Below are positions 7,700 to 14,773 of a stretch of 14,860 nucleotides of DNA, piece after piece. The notes under the pieces are model-generated. The model had not been told where the DNA came from and made no database searches. It saw only the letters and a program-made list of their open reading frames with translations. The position numbers and the translations under genes were made by a program. The DNA lies in assembly GCA_049596815.1 (NCBI GenBank), contig JBMYLY010000037.1, forward strand, positions 1-14,860. The letters are read 5' to 3'. The stretch comes from UBA724 sp049596815 (GTDB taxonomy: Bacteria > Bacteroidota > Bacteroidia > Flavobacteriales > Flavobacteriaceae). Within the stretch, counting starts at the first letter, position 1. Each line of letters begins with the position of its first letter.

Positions 7700-8025
7700 A
7701 ATTTTTCTTTTATAAGTTCATTGCAAATATCCTACACAATTCACTTTTATCGAAGAAATAACATCACAATTTGCTATCTAATTATAGGCTATTTCAATGT
7801 TTATGAAGTCTATAATTTTTAATAAAATCTATTGATAACTTAAACAGTATTGGCGCACTTAAATTGTCATATTCTCACAATTTTGATGATTAACAAAAAA
7901 TAAAAAATCAACAAATTTTTTAGTGTATAGCAATTTATTATTCATTAATAGAAAAATTATATATACCCCAAGCGCATGTCAATCGTCGAATTTTATACAT
8001 TTAATGACCTTTAAAATAATTTATC
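7700..8025. other. AT-rich divergent intergenic region between peroxiredoxin operon and katG
   Basis: This 326-bp gap separates two divergent peroxide-defence units and must hold both promoters. It is very AT-rich with A and T tracts (for example 7893-7920). The peroxiredoxin side has a fair promoter candidate. On the katG side I see only weak -7-like boxes (CAATTTTG at 7878-7885; TACATTTA at 7996-8003), neither with a good -33 box. Short open frames here run into katG out of frame and look like chance. No clear regulator box could be defended. Confidence 0.6.
7724..7754 (-). promoter_or_regulatory. Candidate promoter of the peroxiredoxin operon
   Basis: On the minus strand GATATTTG (plus 7724-7731) matches 7 of 8 positions of TANNTTTG. 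Nineteen nt upstream lies TTCG (plus 7751-7754), a 3 of 4 match to the -33 TTTG. The spacing is right and the -7 element is 24 nt from the ATG, but both boxes carry a mismatch. Confidence 0.4.
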
Positions 8026-10230
8026 ATGGAACATCTCGGAACCAATTCAAACGGACAAGGAAAATGTCCTTTTTCATCTACCAACTTACGCCATACTGCA
8101 GCGGGTACCCAATCCAATGCCAAATGGTGGCCGAACCAGTTAAACTTAAAAATCCTACATCAAAACACCCCAGAAACCAAACCGTATTCCGATGCTTTTG
8201 ATTATGCCAAAGCTTTCAATTCTTTAGATTATGAGGCTTTGAAAAAAGATTTACATGACTTGATGACCGACTCACAAGATTGGTGGCCTGCAGATTATGG
8301 GCACTATGGACCTTTCTTTATACGTATGGCCTGGCACAGCGCCGGTACCTACCGAATAGGGGATGGGCGTGGAGGCGCTTCCGCGGGAACTTTGCGTTTT
8401 GCACCGCTCAACAGTTGGCCTGATAACGGTAACCTAGACAAAGCACGCCGTTTGTTGTGGCCCATCAAACAAAAATATGGACAAAAAATATCCTGGGCCG
8501 ACCTGATGATACTCACCGGAAACGTAGCCCTGGAATCCATGGGTTTTAAAACCTTCGGATTTGGAGGCGGACGTGAGGACGTTTGGGAGCCTGAGGGAGA
8601 TATCAATTGGGGGCCTGAGACAGAATGGCTAGGAGACGAACGCTATAGTGGTGACCGTGACTTGGCAAACCCTTTAGGTGCGGTTCAGATGGGACTCATT
8701 TATGTAAACCCAGAGGGGCCCAATGGCAAACCCGACCCGATCGCATCTGCAAGGGACATACGAGAAACCTTTGGTCGCATGGCTATGAACGATGTAGAAA
8801 CCGTGGCTTTGATCGCTGGTGGACATACGTTTGGCAAAGCACATGGTGCGGGAGATACGGACCACGTGGGAGCAGAACCCGAAGGAGCTGCCATTGAGCA
8901 ACAGGGCTTTGGTTGGAAAAACAGTTTTGGCTCAGGTAAAGGAGTCGATACCATCACCAGTGGCCTCGAAGGTGCCTGGACGCCGACACCCATTACTTGG
9001 GACAACAGTTATTTTGACACCCTTTTTGGGTATGAGTGGGAACTGAGTAAAAGTCCTGCCGGTGCCCTTCAATGGAAACCAAAAAACAACGCAGCTGCAG
9101 ATGCTGTTCCTGATGCCCATGATGCAACAAGACGACATGCGCCCATGATGGCCACCACAGACATTGCGCTTCGCGAGGATCCGGCTTACGCCAAAATCTC
9201 CAAACATTTTCACCAAAACCCCGAGGATTTGGCAGATGCCTTTGCGCGTGCATGGTTTAAACTGACCCACAGAGATATGGGGCCCATTGCACGTTATCTA
9301 GGTCCCGAAGTTCCTACAGAAGAGCTGATTTGGCAAGACCCCGTTCCTGCCGCTGACCACGCTTTAGTAGATGCCGCAGATGTTATTTCTCTTAAAAAGC
9401 AGATTCTTGCTTCCGGATTGTCATTGGGTCAATGGGTATCCACAGCTTGGGGATCGGCTTCTACTTTCCGTGGAACAGATAAAAGAGGCGGTGCCAACGG
9501 TGCCCGTATTCGACTGGCTCCTCAGAAATATTGGGCCGTCAATCAACCCGAGACACTTTCTAAGGTGCTAGATGTCTTGGAGGTCATTCAATCTGATTTT
9601 AACAAAGCAAACGCCAACAAGCAAATTTCTTTGGCCGATTTGATTGTCCTTGCGGGAGGCGCCGCCATTGAGGCAGCAGCCCAAAATGCAGGACATGACA
9701 TAGAAGTTCCGTTCACGCCCGGACGAACCGATGCCACTGAGGAGCAAACAGATGTGGACTCATTTGCTGTATTGGAACCCAAAGCAGACGGGTTTAGGAA
9801 TTATTTGGGTGCTGGCCATGACCGCCATGCTGAAGAATTGTTGTTAGACAGAGCCCATTTGTTGACGCTCTCTGCACCCGAAATGACTGTTTTGGTCGGT
9901 GGAATGCGTGTCTTGAATACCAACACAGATGGAACTTCCCATGGTGTGTTTACCCATCAGTCTGAAGCATTGACCAATGACTTTTTTGTCAATTTGTTAG
10001 ACATGAGTACGGAGTGGACGCCAACAGACAGCTCTAATTCTGTGTATGAAGGCAAAGACCGTTCTACAGGGGTGCTTAAATGGACAGCCACTCGCAATGA
10101 TTTGGTCTTTGGTTCCAATTCACAACTACGCGCATTGGCCGAGGCCTATGCTAGTGATGACGCTTCCAAACAATTTGTTTCGGATTTTGTAGCTGCTTGG
10201 GTCAAAGTGATGAACTTGGATCGGTTTTAG
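8026..10230 (+). CDS. katG: Catalase-peroxidase
   Basis: A haem b enzyme that dismutates hydrogen peroxide (catalase) and oxidises small donors (peroxidase). At 734 aa it has the full two-domain length. The distal site is Arg100, Trp103 and His104 in IRMAWHSAGTYR; the proximal haem ligand is His267 in GGHTFGKAHGAG. Trp103, Tyr226 (in GLIYVNPEGP) and Met252 (in GRMAMNDVET) match the Met-Tyr-Trp adduct that gives these enzymes catalase activity. The second, haem-free domain follows from about residue 420 and the end (NLDRF) is normal. No signal peptide is seen, so it is cytosolic. The ATG at 8026 is the only start that keeps the family N terminus (CPF, WWPNQLNLKILHQ). It is divergent from the peroxiredoxin operon and probably a single-gene unit, since repeats and a convergent gene follow. 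Peroxide control (OxyR or PerR type) is likely by analogy, with no visible operator. Confidence 0.98.
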   Translation: MEHLGTNSNGQGKCPFSSTNLRHTAAGTQSNAKWWPNQLNLKILHQNTPETKPYSDAFDYAKAFNSLDYEALKKDLHDLMTDSQDWWPADYGHYGPFFIRMAWHSAGTYRIGDGRGGASAGTLRFAPLNSWPDNGNLDKARRLLWPIKQKYGQKISWADLMILTGNVALESMGFKTFGFGGGREDVWEPEGDINWGPETEWLGDERYSGDRDLANPLGAVQMGLIYVNPEGPNGKPDPIASARDIRETFGRMAMNDVETVALIAGGHTFGKAHGAGDTDHVGAEPEGAAIEQQGFGWKNSFGSGKGVDTITSGLEGAWTPTPITWDNSYFDTLFGYEWELSKSPAGALQWKPKNNAAADAVPDAHDATRRHAPMMATTDIALREDPAYAKISKHFHQNPEDLADAFARAWFKLTHRDMGPIARYLGPEVPTEELIWQDPVPAADHALVDAADVISLKKQILASGLSLGQWVSTAWGSASTFRGTDKRGGANGARIRLAPQKYWAVNQPETLSKVLDVLEVIQSDFNKANANKQISLADLIVLAGGAAIEAAAQNAGHDIEVPFTPGRTDATEEQTDVDSFAVLEPKADGFRNYLGAGHDRHAEELLLDRAHLLTLSAPEMTVLVGGMRVLNTNTDGTSHGVFTHQSEALTNDFFVNLLDMSTEWTPTDSSNSVYEGKDRSTGVLKWTATRNDLVFGSNSQLRALAEAYASDDASKQFVSDFVAAWVKVMNLDRF

Positions 10231-10249
10231 ACAGTTGGAGAATAGTGCA

Positions 10250-10348
10250 TGTCATGCCCGCCCGTACCGAACGTACGTTCGGGCTGGCCGCACCCCGATG
10301 CCGCATCCTCCACGCCTTAAGAGGACTCCCGCCTTCGCGGGAGTGACA
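10250..10348. repeat. Palindromic intergenic repeat element, copy 1
   Basis: This copy starts with TGTCAT at 10250 and ends with the inverted partner GTGACA at 10343-10348. It contains a perfect 16-bp palindrome, CCGAACGTACGTTCGG (10267-10282), and a hairpin of ACTCCCGC with GCGGGAGT around a CTTC loop (10325-10344). It lies just beyond the katG stop. Elements with TGTCAT-type ends and GC-rich hairpins recur between genes in many bacterial genomes. Confidence 0.7.
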
Positions 10349-10368
10349 GGATGTAACAATGTTTCTAA

Positions 10369-10389
10369 TGTCATACCCGCCAGAATGAC
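10369..10389. repeat. Palindromic intergenic repeat, copy 2, short degenerate
   Basis: A worn-down piece that opens with TGTCAT followed by ACCCGCC and closes with GAATGAC, like the ends of copy 1 with the middle removed. It sits between the two longer copies, so it may be a deletion relic. Confidence 0.45.
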
Positions 10390-10397
10390 TAGTCGGA

Positions 10398-10484
10398 TGT
10401 CATGCCTTGCTTGACACGGCATCCGTTAAACCTTCTGGAGACTCCTGTTTCCACAGGCCTACCTGCCGGCAAGCAGGAGTGACA
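10398..10484. repeat. Palindromic intergenic repeat element, copy 3
   Basis: It opens with TGTCATGCC at 10398 and ends with GTGACA at 10479-10484. Inside are CTCCTG (10442-10447) and its partner CAGGAG (10474-10479), able to form the stem of a larger hairpin, and CCTGCCGGCAAGCAGG with its own short stem. It ends 9 nt before the nhaC stop, so together with copy 1 it may serve as a two-way transcription barrier between the convergent genes. Confidence 0.6.
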
Positions 10485-10493
10485 TAAAGGTTA

Positions 10494-11924
10494 TCACCTA
10501 AGTGCTTTGATTTTAATCTGTAAAGCCGCAAACAGCAGGGTCATAAACGGGCTTAACCAGTTAAAAATCGCATATACAAAATACTCGGCTACACCCACAC
10601 CTAGCACACCCGACTGGTATGCACCACAGGTATTCCATGGTATCAATACAGAAGTGACCGTACCAGAATCTTCCAAAGTACGGCTCAGGTTTTCTGGGGC
10701 CAAACCACGGTCTCTATAGGCTTTTTGGAACATTTTTCCCGGCACAACGATAGACAGATACTGGTCGGAGGCGGTGATGTTGATGGCCAAGCATGAAGCA
10801 ACCGTACTGGCAAACAACTGAAAAGTCGTTTGCGCCCAAGACAACAACGCACGGCTGATGGCAGCCAAAGCACCTATGCCATCCATAATACCACCAAAAA
10901 CCATGGCACAAATAATCAACCAGATGGTGCCCAACATGCCCTCCATACCTCCGGAAGAAAACAAATCATTGAGCATTGGATTCGTTGTTTCGATTTGAGT
11001 ATGAACTGTAATGGCATCCATAATAACCCTGTAGCTGGATTCCAAAGAGAGTGATCCTCCGAGATTGACCAACACGTCTTGTTGAAAAATCAATGCGCTG
11101 ACGGCACCCAATACAGTCCCCACAAACAAAGCCACCAATGGAGGTGTCTTTCTGACAATGAGCACAATCACCAAAAGAGGGACCACAAACAGCCATAGGT
11201 TGATGTTAAAAACCGCATCAATAGATGCTAGCATTTGAGCAGTATCAGCACTGCCACTAGAAGAAATCGTAAAACTCAATATGATAAACACCACTAGTGT
11301 CACCAAAATACTGGGAACCGTGGTTAGGGTCATATAGCGAATGTGTTGAAACAAATCGCCTCCTGCCATGGCTGGCGCCAGATTGGTAGTGTCGCTCAAA
11401 GGCGATAGTTTATCACCGAAATAAGCTCCCGAAATCACAGCTCCGGCGACCATACCCACAGGAACTCCAAGGGCTTTTCCTATGCCAATCAGTGCAATAC
11501 CCACTGTGGCAGAAGTCGTCCAACTGCTGCCCGTAGCCAAGGATATCAATGCACAAATCACCACACAAGCGGGCAGAAATATACTCGGATGTAGGATTTG
11601 AAGTCCGTAATAAATCATGCCGGGTATGATACCACCAATAAGCCAAGTACCGGCCAAAGCACCCACAAACAACAAAATTAAAATCGCTCCGGTGACCGAT
11701 TTGAGGTTGTCTGCCACCTTGTCGAGCATGGTTTTGTAGGAGTGTTTCTGTGCAAAACCCACTAGGGCTGCCACAGCACCGCCTACCAAGAGTATAAACT
11801 GGTTAGACCCACCCAAAGCATCGTCCCCATAGACCCAGACATTGACTGCCAACAGCACTATGAGTACCAAAAGCGGCATAAGAGCCGTGCGGAGAGAGAG
11901 TGGTTGTGCGTTTTGTTTTTCCAT
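10494..11924 (-). CDS. nhaC: NhaC family Na+/H+ antiporter
   Basis: An inner-membrane antiporter expected to export sodium in exchange for protons, giving salt and alkali tolerance and possibly keeping a sodium gradient. The 476-aa protein has roughly eleven to twelve hydrophobic segments and the family's conserved core: ATGSSWTTSATVGIALIGIG (around 130-150), GAVISGAYFGDKLSPLSDTT (around 163-183) and a C-terminal region with PWNTCGAYQ. Some members of this family exchange malate or lactate, so the substrate is not proved. I take the ATG at 11924; a GTG one codon upstream is possible. It lies 46 nt after the YceI-like gene on the same strand, so co-transcription is possible. Only a weak -7-like box (TAACATTG, plus 11932-11939) is seen in the gap. 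It converges on katG across the repeat cluster. Confidence 0.93.
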   Translation of the reverse strand: MEKQNAQPLSLRTALMPLLVLIVLLAVNVWVYGDDALGGSNQFILLVGGAVAALVGFAQKHSYKTMLDKVADNLKSVTGAILILLFVGALAGTWLIGGIIPGMIYYGLQILHPSIFLPACVVICALISLATGSSWTTSATVGIALIGIGKALGVPVGMVAGAVISGAYFGDKLSPLSDTTNLAPAMAGGDLFQHIRYMTLTTVPSILVTLVVFIILSFTISSSGSADTAQMLASIDAVFNINLWLFVVPLLVIVLIVRKTPPLVALFVGTVLGAVSALIFQQDVLVNLGGSLSLESSYRVIMDAITVHTQIETTNPMLNDLFSSGGMEGMLGTIWLIICAMVFGGIMDGIGALAAISRALLSWAQTTFQLFASTVASCLAINITASDQYLSIVVPGKMFQKAYRDRGLAPENLSRTLEDSGTVTSVLIPWNTCGAYQSGVLGVGVAEYFVYAIFNWLSPFMTLLFAALQIKIKALR

Positions 11925-11970
11925 CACAATACAATGTTAGGAAAAAACCGTGAATATGCTTTTGGTGTAT

Positions 11971-12531
11971 TTATTTTGGATTTAATCTTAATCGCACCGA
12001 TATGTTGACAGTTTCTGCAATCTGTTTGTGTACCAATTTGGGAATTTCAATGGCGTAATCTTCTGACCGAACTGAAAAATCGGCCGACAACAAAAGCTGT
12101 TCTCCTTGATAATGGATTGTTACGGGTAATTCTATGTTTTGGGTAACCCCGTGCAGGCTTAACGCACCTGTCAGGTTCAGTTTTTGTGGGCCGTCATTGA
12201 GTTTGGAAGAGTCAAAATCTGCGATAGTACCCTTGAAACTGGTTTTGGGGTATTCGTGGCTTTCGATATAGTTCTCGTTAAAATGTTCTTCCATCAGAGC
12301 CACGCGAAAACGAAATCCGCGCACCAACGCCAAAGCGGCAAATTCTCCCGTTTGGGTGTCAAAAATGGCTGTGGTGCCATCGTTGGTGGCTTTGATAGGT
12401 TCGAAAGTGGGGACAGAAGCCTCAAACGTAATTTCACCCGAACGGGTCATATATTGCCCTTGGGCTGTAGAAACCTGCGGAAGTAGCCACAAGACAATGG
12501 TGGCGAGAAATGTGAGATATGTGTGACGCAT
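11971..12531 (-). CDS. YceI family lipocalin-like secreted protein
   Basis: A 186-aa periplasmic protein. The signal peptide (hydrophobic residues 5-18) is probably cleaved after STA at residue 23. The mature part is one YceI domain: GEITFEASVPTFEPIKATND at the start, the middle ALVRGFRFRVALMEEHFNENYIESHEYPKTSFKG, which is the family's most typical stretch, then LTGALSLHGVTQNIELPVTIHY and a final SVRSEDYAIEIP strand set. Family knowledge: YceI proteins form an extended beta barrel that binds polyisoprenoid lipids such as quinones; in some species they are linked to respiration or stress. It sits 35 nt after the cytochrome c lipoprotein gene, with which it probably forms an operon, so a role in quinone or electron carriage outside the cytoplasm is plausible but inferred. 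Confidence 0.92.
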   Translation of the reverse strand: MRHTYLTFLATIVLWLLPQVSTAQGQYMTRSGEITFEASVPTFEPIKATNDGTTAIFDTQTGEFAALALVRGFRFRVALMEEHFNENYIESHEYPKTSFKGTIADFDSSKLNDGPQKLNLTGALSLHGVTQNIELPVTIHYQGEQLLLSADFSVRSEDYAIEIPKLVHKQIAETVNISVRLRLNPK

Positions 12532-12566
12532 TATTTTTTCTTTAAATAGCGGTTCTAAATTAATGC

Positions 12567-12926
12567 TTATTCCTGAAAGCCGTCATCCAGCCATTGCTGA
12601 ACCAGATCACGGGTGGCTTTGGGCAACAATCCGGCAGGCGGCATGGGGGCACTTTCGTTGTTCATACGCTGAATTAGATTTTCATTTTCAACCGCAAAAC
12701 GCACTTGGGTATAGGTCGTAAGCGCATTGGGCGCGCCGTTGGTAGTGGGGTCGCTATGGCAAGATACACACGAATTGCTCATGATGGGGCGCATGTGTGT
12801 CGCATAGGTAATAAGGGCAGGCGGATCGGGTTCGATGGGAATCAGATCGTCTTGGGTATCGGAGGCGCATCCGGCTACAAAAAGCAACGCCAATATCGGG
12901 GTGAATGGGGTAAGATAGGGTCTCAT
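12567..12926 (-). CDS. Small cytochrome c lipoprotein (CXXCH)
   Basis: A 119-aa lipoprotein with a single c-type haem site. The signal ends in lipobox LFVAGC, with Cys20 the lipidated residue. After an acidic, proline-rich linker (23-37) comes ATHMRPIMSNSCVSCHSDP with the haem motif CVSCH at 53-57, and later NNESAPMPP, whose methionine is the likely second axial ligand. It ends soon after in LVQQWLDDGFQE. It resembles the short haem-binding domains in many Bacteroidota lipoproteins and is an electron carrier attached to a membrane facing the periplasm. The frame stays open 64 codons upstream, but only the ATG at 12926 puts a signal peptide at the N terminus, and a -7-like box lies 6 nt before it. 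It probably heads an operon with the YceI gene and is divergent from the OB-fold gene. Confidence 0.88.
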   Translation of the reverse strand: MRPYLTPFTPILALLFVAGCASDTQDDLIPIEPDPPALITYATHMRPIMSNSCVSCHSDPTTNGAPNALTTYTQVRFAVENENLIQRMNNESAPMPPAGLLPKATRDLVQQWLDDGFQE

Positions 12927-12932
12927 AATGAA

Positions 12933-12940
12933 CGAATGTA
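12933..12940 (-). promoter_or_regulatory. Candidate -7 element of the cytochrome c/YceI genes
   Basis: On the minus strand TACATTCG matches 7 of 8 positions of TANNTTTG. A TTG lies 16 nt upstream, 1 nt short of the usual spacing. It is 6 nt from the ATG at 12926. Weak but in the right place for a divergent promoter pair. Confidence 0.3.
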
Positions 12941-12970
12941 CAAAACATAAGCCAAACAAAATGTTAATCT

Positions 12971-13003
12971 TTGGCCTGAAAATCAATAATTTATGTACAT
13001 TTG
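12971..13003 (+). promoter_or_regulatory. Bacteroidota-type promoter of the OB-fold/ankyrin genes
   Basis: TTG at 12971-12973, 22 nt, then TACATTTG at 12996-13003: both boxes match the flavobacterial consensus and the spacing is within 17-23 nt. The start codon at 13021 follows 17 nt later. It makes the longer open frame beginning at 12928 very unlikely to be the real start. Confidence 0.65.
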
Positions 13004-13020
13004 AAGAAGTACCCCAACAG

Positions 13021-13407
13021 ATGAGCAAGTTTAAAATCCTTTTTTTCTCCCTTTGTGTAGTCGTTCTTGCCTTTTTGGTATACAGATATATGTACAAAGA
13101 CCACAGGGATATTTCCAAAGAAAAAGCCCAATACGATCTGACAGCGGTGGCCCTTGCTTCGGCTTTTGGAAAGGATTACTATGCCGCTACGGACAAATAC
13201 CTCAACCAAACCCTAATCGTCCGAGGTAGCATCACCGAAATAGAACCCCAAGCCCTGATCCTTGACAACAGGGTTTATATAACCACAGAAACCCCTCTGG
13301 GAGCAGCACCAATTCTTGGCACAACGGTGGCCGTGAAAGGCCGATGTATCGGCTATGACGAGCTTTTGGAATGGGTCAAAATCGACCAAGCCGCACTCAT
13401 AGAATAA
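13021..13407 (+). CDS. Membrane-anchored OB-fold protein (tRNA_anti-like family)
   Basis: A 128-aa protein with an N-terminal membrane anchor (about residues 4-22) followed by a soluble part. The C-terminal half (about 55-128) has the OB-fold pattern of the tRNA_anti-like family: LNQTLIVRGSITEIE, LILDNRVYITTE, LGTTVAVKGRCIGYDELLEWVKID. Despite the family name there is no reason to think it binds tRNA; such proteins in Bacteroidota are uncharacterised. Its anchor and lack of other domains suggest a small envelope protein with the OB domain probably outside the cytoplasm. The start at 13021 is chosen because of the promoter just before it and because upstream codons would make a 31-residue, cysteine-rich extension. 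It is followed 6 nt later by the ankyrin gene and surely shares its mRNA. Confidence 0.75.
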   Translation: MSKFKILFFSLCVVVLAFLVYRYMYKDHRDISKEKAQYDLTAVALASAFGKDYYAATDKYLNQTLIVRGSITEIEPQALILDNRVYITTETPLGAAPILGTTVAVKGRCIGYDELLEWVKIDQAALIE

Positions 13408-13413
13408 TCTTAT

Positions 13414-13932
13414 ATGAACAAAACTTTACTTTTTTTACTCTTATTCTCCTTACCTCCTTTAACCGCCCAAGACGAGTTTGACCACGCCCGTAGCGGTGAC
13501 TTAGAGGCCTTAAAAACACTGATTAACGCTGAGCCCGACTTGGCGCATAGCACCAATGAGCAGGGGTATAGCCCCCTGATTTTGGCTTGTTATTACGACC
13601 AAACAGAAGTAGTCAGCTATTTGCTCGATAGCTGTCAAGTAGATATCAATGCTGGTAGCGGTATGGGCACGGCCCTGATGGCCGCTGCTGTTAAAAGAAA
13701 CACCGATTTGGGCTTGTTGCTGTTGTCTCACGACGCAGACCCCAACCTGACCGATGCCAATGGCGCCACTGCTTTGCACTACGCCACCATGTTTCAGCTC
13801 GAAGAACTGATTGCCGCTTTGGTTGCAGCAGCAGCCGACCCAAATATCAAAGACAAAACCGGAAAATCACCCATGGACTATGCGGTGATGCACAACAACC
13901 ATAACATTCTCAATCTTTTTAAAACCCAATAA
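13414..13932 (+). CDS. Secreted ankyrin-repeat protein
   Basis: A 172-aa protein with a signal peptide (cut near LTA, residues 16-18, leaving QDEFDHARSGD at the mature N terminus). The rest is a run of about five ankyrin repeats: a capping helix pair near residues 22-45, GYSPLILACYYDQTEVVSYLL, GTALMAAAVKRNTDLGLLLL (weak), GATALHYATMFQLEELIAALV and a terminal GKSPMDYAVMHNNHNILNL. Ankyrin repeats bind other proteins, so it is likely a periplasmic partner or scaffold. Family knowledge: the periplasmic ankyrin protein AnkB of Pseudomonas aeruginosa supports the activity of its neighbouring catalase KatB. The katG of this window is 3.2 kb away and in a different unit, so any link is a guess. It lies 6 nt after the OB-fold gene and 32 nt before the DOMON gene. 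Confidence 0.88.
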   Translation: MNKTLLFLLLFSLPPLTAQDEFDHARSGDLEALKTLINAEPDLAHSTNEQGYSPLILACYYDQTEVVSYLLDSCQVDINAGSGMGTALMAAAVKRNTDLGLLLLSHDADPNLTDANGATALHYATMFQLEELIAALVAAAADPNIKDKTGKSPMDYAVMHNNHNILNLFKTQ

Positions 13933-13964
13933 TCACGAACACATCTATTTTTAAATTTTTTAAA

Positions 13965-14723
13965 ATGAAAACTTTGCTTGGAAGCCTTTCAGCCTTTATG
14001 CTGTCCTTTACGGCCTTTGGCCAAACCTATAGTACCGGAGAGGTCACGCTTACCACCGGATTTACTGTCGAAATCGAAGTCAATACCACAACGAATATTG
14101 TTACCATGACCCTTATTGGGCCTGACAACCGATGGCTAGGCGTGGCTTTTGCCGCAGCTGGAAAAGATATGGGTAGTCTAGGAGACGATGTGGTGGTCTA
14201 TAACAACAGTGGTTTACAAGATCGAAATATGCCTGAGGGAAACGGTACTCCCAACATAGATGTTGCCCAAGACTGGACTGTTTCGTCTGACACAACTTCG
14301 GGGGGCGTACGAACCATTGTGGCCACTCGTGCACGCGATACGGGAGATGCCAATGACTATGTTTTTCCGAATTCAGCCCAGCCTCAATCCATAATGTGGG
14401 CTTTGGGTAGTGGATTGAGTTTTGGTTATCACAATGCTAAAGGCCCAGGTATGTTAAATTTCGTATTGAGCTCAGAGAGTGTTGCCGATTTTTCTTTTGA
14501 AGTCTATCCCAATCCGGTTCAAGACCGTTTGCAGTTGCTTTTTGGCCAAGCTTTGCCCAACGCCGAGGTGGTGTTGCACAACAACCTGGGTCAGGAAGTG
14601 ATGCGCCACACGGTAGGAGGCACCGAAGCCGAATTGGACACTTCTTCTTTGGCACCGGGTATGTACCTCTTGCAGTTGCGCAGCGAAGGCCGCCAAGCGG
14701 TAAAGACTTTAGTAAAGGAGTAA
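13965..14723 (+). CDS. T9SS-exported DOMON domain protein, possible haem b or sugar binder
   Basis: A 252-aa protein built in three parts. Residues 1-19 are a signal peptide ending TAFG. Residues about 25-170 look like a DOMON domain: NRWLGVAFAAAGKDMGSLGDD, VYNNSGLQDRNMPEG, PNIDVAQDW, an RARDTGD segment and a late SFGYHNAKGPG. Met69 and His156 sit where DOMON cytochromes (for example the haem domain of cellobiose dehydrogenase) carry axial Met and His ligands, so haem b binding is plausible; a sugar-binding DOMON is the alternative. Residues about 175-252 are a T9SS type A sorting domain (FEVYPNPVQDRLQL, then GMYLLQL and a short basic end KTLVKE), so the protein should leave the cell or be fixed on its surface. 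It lies in line with the ankyrin gene, 32 nt apart, possibly with its own weak -7 (TATTTTTA at 13946-13953). Confidence 0.85.
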   Translation: MKTLLGSLSAFMLSFTAFGQTYSTGEVTLTTGFTVEIEVNTTTNIVTMTLIGPDNRWLGVAFAAAGKDMGSLGDDVVVYNNSGLQDRNMPEGNGTPNIDVAQDWTVSSDTTSGGVRTIVATRARDTGDANDYVFPNSAQPQSIMWALGSGLSFGYHNAKGPGMLNFVLSSESVADFSFEVYPNPVQDRLQLLFGQALPNAEVVLHNNLGQEVMRHTVGGTEAELDTSSLAPGMYLLQLRSEGRQAVKTLVKE

Positions 14724-14750
14724 GTCCATATTATAATCATTAAAAGACCC

Positions 14751-14758
14751 TATCTTTG
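14751..14758 (+). promoter_or_regulatory. Candidate -7 element of the last, partial gene
   Basis: TATCTTTG matches TANNTTTG exactly and lies 15 nt before the ATG at 14774. No TTG is seen at the -33 distance. The element is also in a small imperfect hairpin (CCTAT and ATAGG, around 14749-14768). It suggests the last gene may be transcribed separately from the DOMON gene. Confidence 0.45.
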
Positions 14759-14773
14759 AAAAAATAGGTTGCT

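Noticed and set aside
7927..7962. Possible OxyR-like box (ATAG and CTAT-like tetrads at about 11-nt spacing) before katG
   Set aside because: Only one tetrad is exact in register, the later ones are off by a base, and the region is so AT-rich that such matches are expected by chance.
7923..8201. Open frame crossing the katG start
   Set aside because: Out of frame with katG, low-complexity translation and no family features; katG has a good ATG of its own at 8026.
8349..9782. Several open frames on the minus strand inside katG
   Set aside because: They are shadows of a long, well-conserved coding frame; their translations show no recognisable domain.
10250..10484. CRISPR array
   Set aside because: The copies differ in length and sequence, spacing is irregular, and no cas gene is near.
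10231..10493. Insertion sequence remnant
   Set aside because: No transposase fragment is found in any frame; the elements are short hairpin repeats only.
12928..13020. Earlier ATG for the OB-fold protein
   Set aside because: The promoter at 12971-13003 lies after this ATG, and the extra residues precede what is clearly an N-terminal membrane anchor.
12927..13118. Upstream extension of the cytochrome c frame (64 more codons)
   Set aside because: It would bury the signal peptide and lipobox inside the protein and overlap the OB-fold gene and its promoter on the other strand.
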